This document shows positions 33,939 through 35,399 of a DNA stretch of 35,399 nucleotides, in pieces. Source of the stretch: Oscillospiraceae bacterium (GTDB lineage Bacteria; Bacillota; Clostridia; Oscillospirales; Acutalibacteraceae); the NCBI GenBank assembly GCA_015066325.1, contig SVOP01000007.1:1-35399 (forward strand). The letters are read 5' to 3'. Under the pieces are notes generated by a model. That model searched no databases. It was not told the DNA's origin and saw only the letters and a list, made by a program, of their open reading frames with translations. Every line of letters begins with the position of its first letter. Position 1 is the first letter of the stretch. Position numbers and translations under genes: made by a program.

Positions 33939-34832
33939 TTATAATCGGCTTGCCCCGCCATTCCGCACTCCGCATTCCGCATTCCGCATTATTTGCGCAG
34001 CAAATCTACACGCTCTTGCATACGCCTCAGCCACATACTCCTCAATGCTCATTTTCGCATATTTATCATTCTCGTGGCGGTTGGGTTTTGAGGTTTTATT
34101 CAGTTCAAATGTAAGAATACCCTCATAACCGCATTTCACAAGTCTTTTTGCATTGTAATCCCAATCACCAATACCGTCAAAGGGCAAAAGATGTAAATCG
34201 TCATGCCAGAAAATTCTGCCGTTAAAATCCTTTATACCCAAATTATCATTTATATGAGTAGCAATTAGCTTATGACCGAAAAGAGCAAGTAAATCCTCGC
34301 TGAAATTATAGCACATTTCGTGACCCGAATCCCAACAGAAGCCCATAGCTTCTCTGTCACCATAGCACTCAAAAAGCGCTTTCAGATATTCAATGCCCTC
34401 GGTGTTTTCAAAGGCTATTTTAACTCCGATTTTTTCTGCATAGTCAATAACCTCACCGTAATTCTTCAGACCGAATTCTGTTGGCTTATATTCCACATCA
34501 AAGCCAACAAAAACATGGGAAACCAGAACAGGTACATCAAACATTTTGCAAAGGTCAAGGCAATGCTTTAATTCTTCAACACCCTTTCGGGCATCTTCCT
34601 TTTCATTTTCATCCCAGAGGTCCTGAGCATAACCCCAAGGAGCGTGAATGGATTGAAAAATCATATTTTCCTCTTTAGCAACCTTGGCACACTCGGCAAT
34701 TTCCTCATCCATATCCTTTTGCCAAAGTACAAAAAAACCTTCAAAGCCCGTTTTCTTAAAAAGTTTTATTTGTTCAGTTAAACTAATACCATAAGCCTTA
34801 CTTGCAGAAAGGCAAAGTTTTTGTTTATACAT
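33939..34832 (-). CDS. Sugar phosphate isomerase/epimerase (TIM-barrel, xylose isomerase-like)
   Basis: A 297-residue AP endonuclease 2 / xylose isomerase-like TIM-barrel protein. Barrel strands and metal ligands are visible as FQSIHAPWGYAQDLW (His), PVLVSHVFVGF (His), KIAFENTEGIEYL (Glu), GFCWDSGHEM (Asp/His), IATHINDN (His), FWHDDLHLLPFDG (Asp/His) and the late GILTFELN (Glu). That ligand set is typical of divalent-metal sugar epimerases or inosose isomerases, and the substrate is unknown. A GGAGTG site lies 8 bases before the ATG. The natural end appears near ARACRFAAQI. After it, MRNAECGVRNGGASRL comes mostly from GCGGAAT heptads read in frame and from sequence beyond them. Confidence 0.85.
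   Translation of the reverse strand: MYKQKLCLSASKAYGISLTEQIKLFKKTGFEGFFVLWQKDMDEEIAECAKVAKEENMIFQSIHAPWGYAQDLWDENEKEDARKGVEELKHCLDLCKMFDVPVLVSHVFVGFDVEYKPTEFGLKNYGEVIDYAEKIGVKIAFENTEGIEYLKALFECYGDREAMGFCWDSGHEMCYNFSEDLLALFGHKLIATHINDNLGIKDFNGRIFWHDDLHLLPFDGIGDWDYNAKRLVKCGYEGILTFELNKTSKPNRHENDKYAKMSIEEYVAEAYARACRFAAQIMRNAECGVRNGGASRL
33959..33992 (-). repeat. Heptad array read within the isomerase C-terminus
   Basis: ATTCCGC ACTCCGC ATTCCGC ATTCCGC ATTAT on the plus strand. On the coding strand it gives MRNAECGVRN in frame, and translation goes on for 6 codons past the array. Confidence 0.88.
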
Positions 34833-34852
34833 TTATATCACTCCGATATATG

Positions 34853-35089
34853 AAAGTATTGCAAAAATTATCCCTCTTTTTTGCTTTAGCAAAAAGGAGG
34901 GGGGACCGCTCGCGGTGGGTGGTACACTCAGCAACAAATCCGTAAATTGCACAAGTACCCACCACCATTCCGCCCGAACGTTGTTCTTTAATAAACTATT
35001 TCACCCGAAACAACAAATAAAGAACAACAGTTATATTCAAGAATGGTCCCCCTACCTTTTTCCCAATCGAAAAAAGGGAGGATAATAAT
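34853..35089. repeat. Composite inverted structured repeat (type A forward, type B reverse)
   Basis: The left end AAAGTATTGCAAAAATTATC, CCTC, TTTTTTGC/GCAAAAA stem, GGAGGGGGGACC, then stem CCGC-TC-GCGG and GGTGGGTGGTAC. The right half (reverse) is GTACCCACCACCATTCCGCC, a GTTGTTCTTTA/TAAAGAACAAC stem around TTTCGGGTGAAA, AAGAATGGTCCCCC, ending with the inverted stem. It fills most of the 34833-35192 gap. Confidence 0.72.
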
Positions 35090-35122
35090 TCTCCTATTCA
35101 AATTATTTTTATAATAAACATC

Positions 35123-35150
35123 TTGCAATTCACGAAAAAATTGTTATAAA
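35123..35150 (+). promoter_or_regulatory. Promoter for the CDF transporter gene
   Basis: TTGCAA (35123-35128), 16 bases, TATAAA (35145-35150). ATG 35193 has an AAGGAG site 8 bases upstream. Confidence 0.6.
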
Positions 35151-35192
35151 CTATATTATATACCATTCAACTACTTTTTCAAGGAGTAACCT

Positions 35193-35399
35193 ATGAAATC
35201 GCAAAAACGAATTTTAACCGCCTTTGTACTTAACTTAATTTTTGCTGTTTTTGAATATATCGGAGGAGCAGTAACCGGAAGTGTCGCAATTATTTCCGAC
35301 TCTGTTCATGACTTTGGTGACAGCGTCAGTATCGGAATTTCCTATGTTCTCGAAGGAAAAAGTAAAAAAGAGCCTGACGATAAATACACCTTTGGCTAC
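35193..35399 (+). CDS. Cation diffusion facilitator (CDF) transporter, 5' part
   Basis: The first 69 codons of a gene cut by the right edge. The sequence has the CDF family opening: helix 1 (ILTAFVLNLIFAVFEYIGG), the conserved GSVAIISDSVHDFGDSVSIG segment with the HDxxD metal site on helix 2 (His39, Asp40, Asp43), and a short loop then DDKYTFGY, which is the usual YTFGYxR signature. CDF proteins export divalent metals such as Zn2+, Cd2+, Co2+ or Mn2+ in exchange for protons. The HDxxD form of the site is common in zinc exporters, but metal choice needs the rest of the protein. The gene has its own promoter. Confidence 0.9.
   Translation, partial: MKSQKRILTAFVLNLIFAVFEYIGGAVTGSVAIISDSVHDFGDSVSIGISYVLEGKSKKEPDDKYTFGY

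Overview
The window looks like a chromosomal segment of an anaerobic, low-to-mid GC, probably spore-forming member of the Clostridia (Oscillospiraceae-like). The evidence is an [FeFe]-hydrogenase maturation operon (hydE, hydG, hydF plus a TM1266-type regulator), an electron-bifurcating flavoprotein operon of NuoE/NuoF/NfnB-like subunits, SpoVAC and SpoVAD, a type III glutamine synthetase, paired short chromate-transporter-like proteins and Clostridia-style AGGAG ribosome binding sites. I see no rRNA, tRNA, transposase, phage gene or CRISPR array.

Layout. 1-310: start of a secreted cohesin-like protein (minus, cut by the window edge). 1030-5575: three overlapping minus-strand genes for a bifurcating transhydrogenase-like complex. 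5782-8040: HAD phosphatase, a lipoprotein nuclease and a small DHFR-like/unknown protein. 8362-12654: hydF, hydG, hydE and the TM1266-like regulator, transcribed right to left. 12655-13481: a gene-free stretch packed with repeats. 13482-16489: SpoVAC, a ketopantoate-reductase-like protein, SpoVAD and a 47-residue peptide. 16569-19202: divergent GH125 mannosidase and iron-dependent alcohol dehydrogenase. 19450-22562: Na/Pi cotransporter, RluA-family pseudouridine synthase and DUF554 membrane protein in one overlapping minus-strand operon. 22851-25567: an atypical phosphoribosyltransferase-like protein and ligA. 25785-29241: two chromate-transporter halves and glutamine synthetase III. 29467-35399: hflX, an EEP-fold phosphatase/nuclease, an M28 peptidase with membrane segments, a YcxB-like membrane protein, a sugar isomerase/epimerase and the start of a CDF metal transporter.

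The genes are mostly ordinary housekeeping and energy genes. The redox genes fit together: the complex at 1030-5575 would exchange electrons among NADH, NADPH and ferredoxin, and HydEFG would build the H-cluster of a hydrogenase encoded elsewhere.

The unusual part is between the genes. Two repeat systems fill most intergenic gaps. The first is a set of arrays with a strict 7-base period in at least six different heptamer sequences (such as GCGGAAT, GGCAAGT, GAAATTA). They sit within a few bases of stop codons, in the same orientation as the gene, and often pair across a terminator with an inverted array. In several genes (hydF, hydE, the isomerase, and in decayed form the NfnB-like subunit) the array is read in frame as a C-terminal tail. 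The second is a family of roughly 120-230 base structured elements with constant blocks and hairpin stems whose sequence changes from copy to copy while pairing is kept. These are the best candidates for something undescribed.
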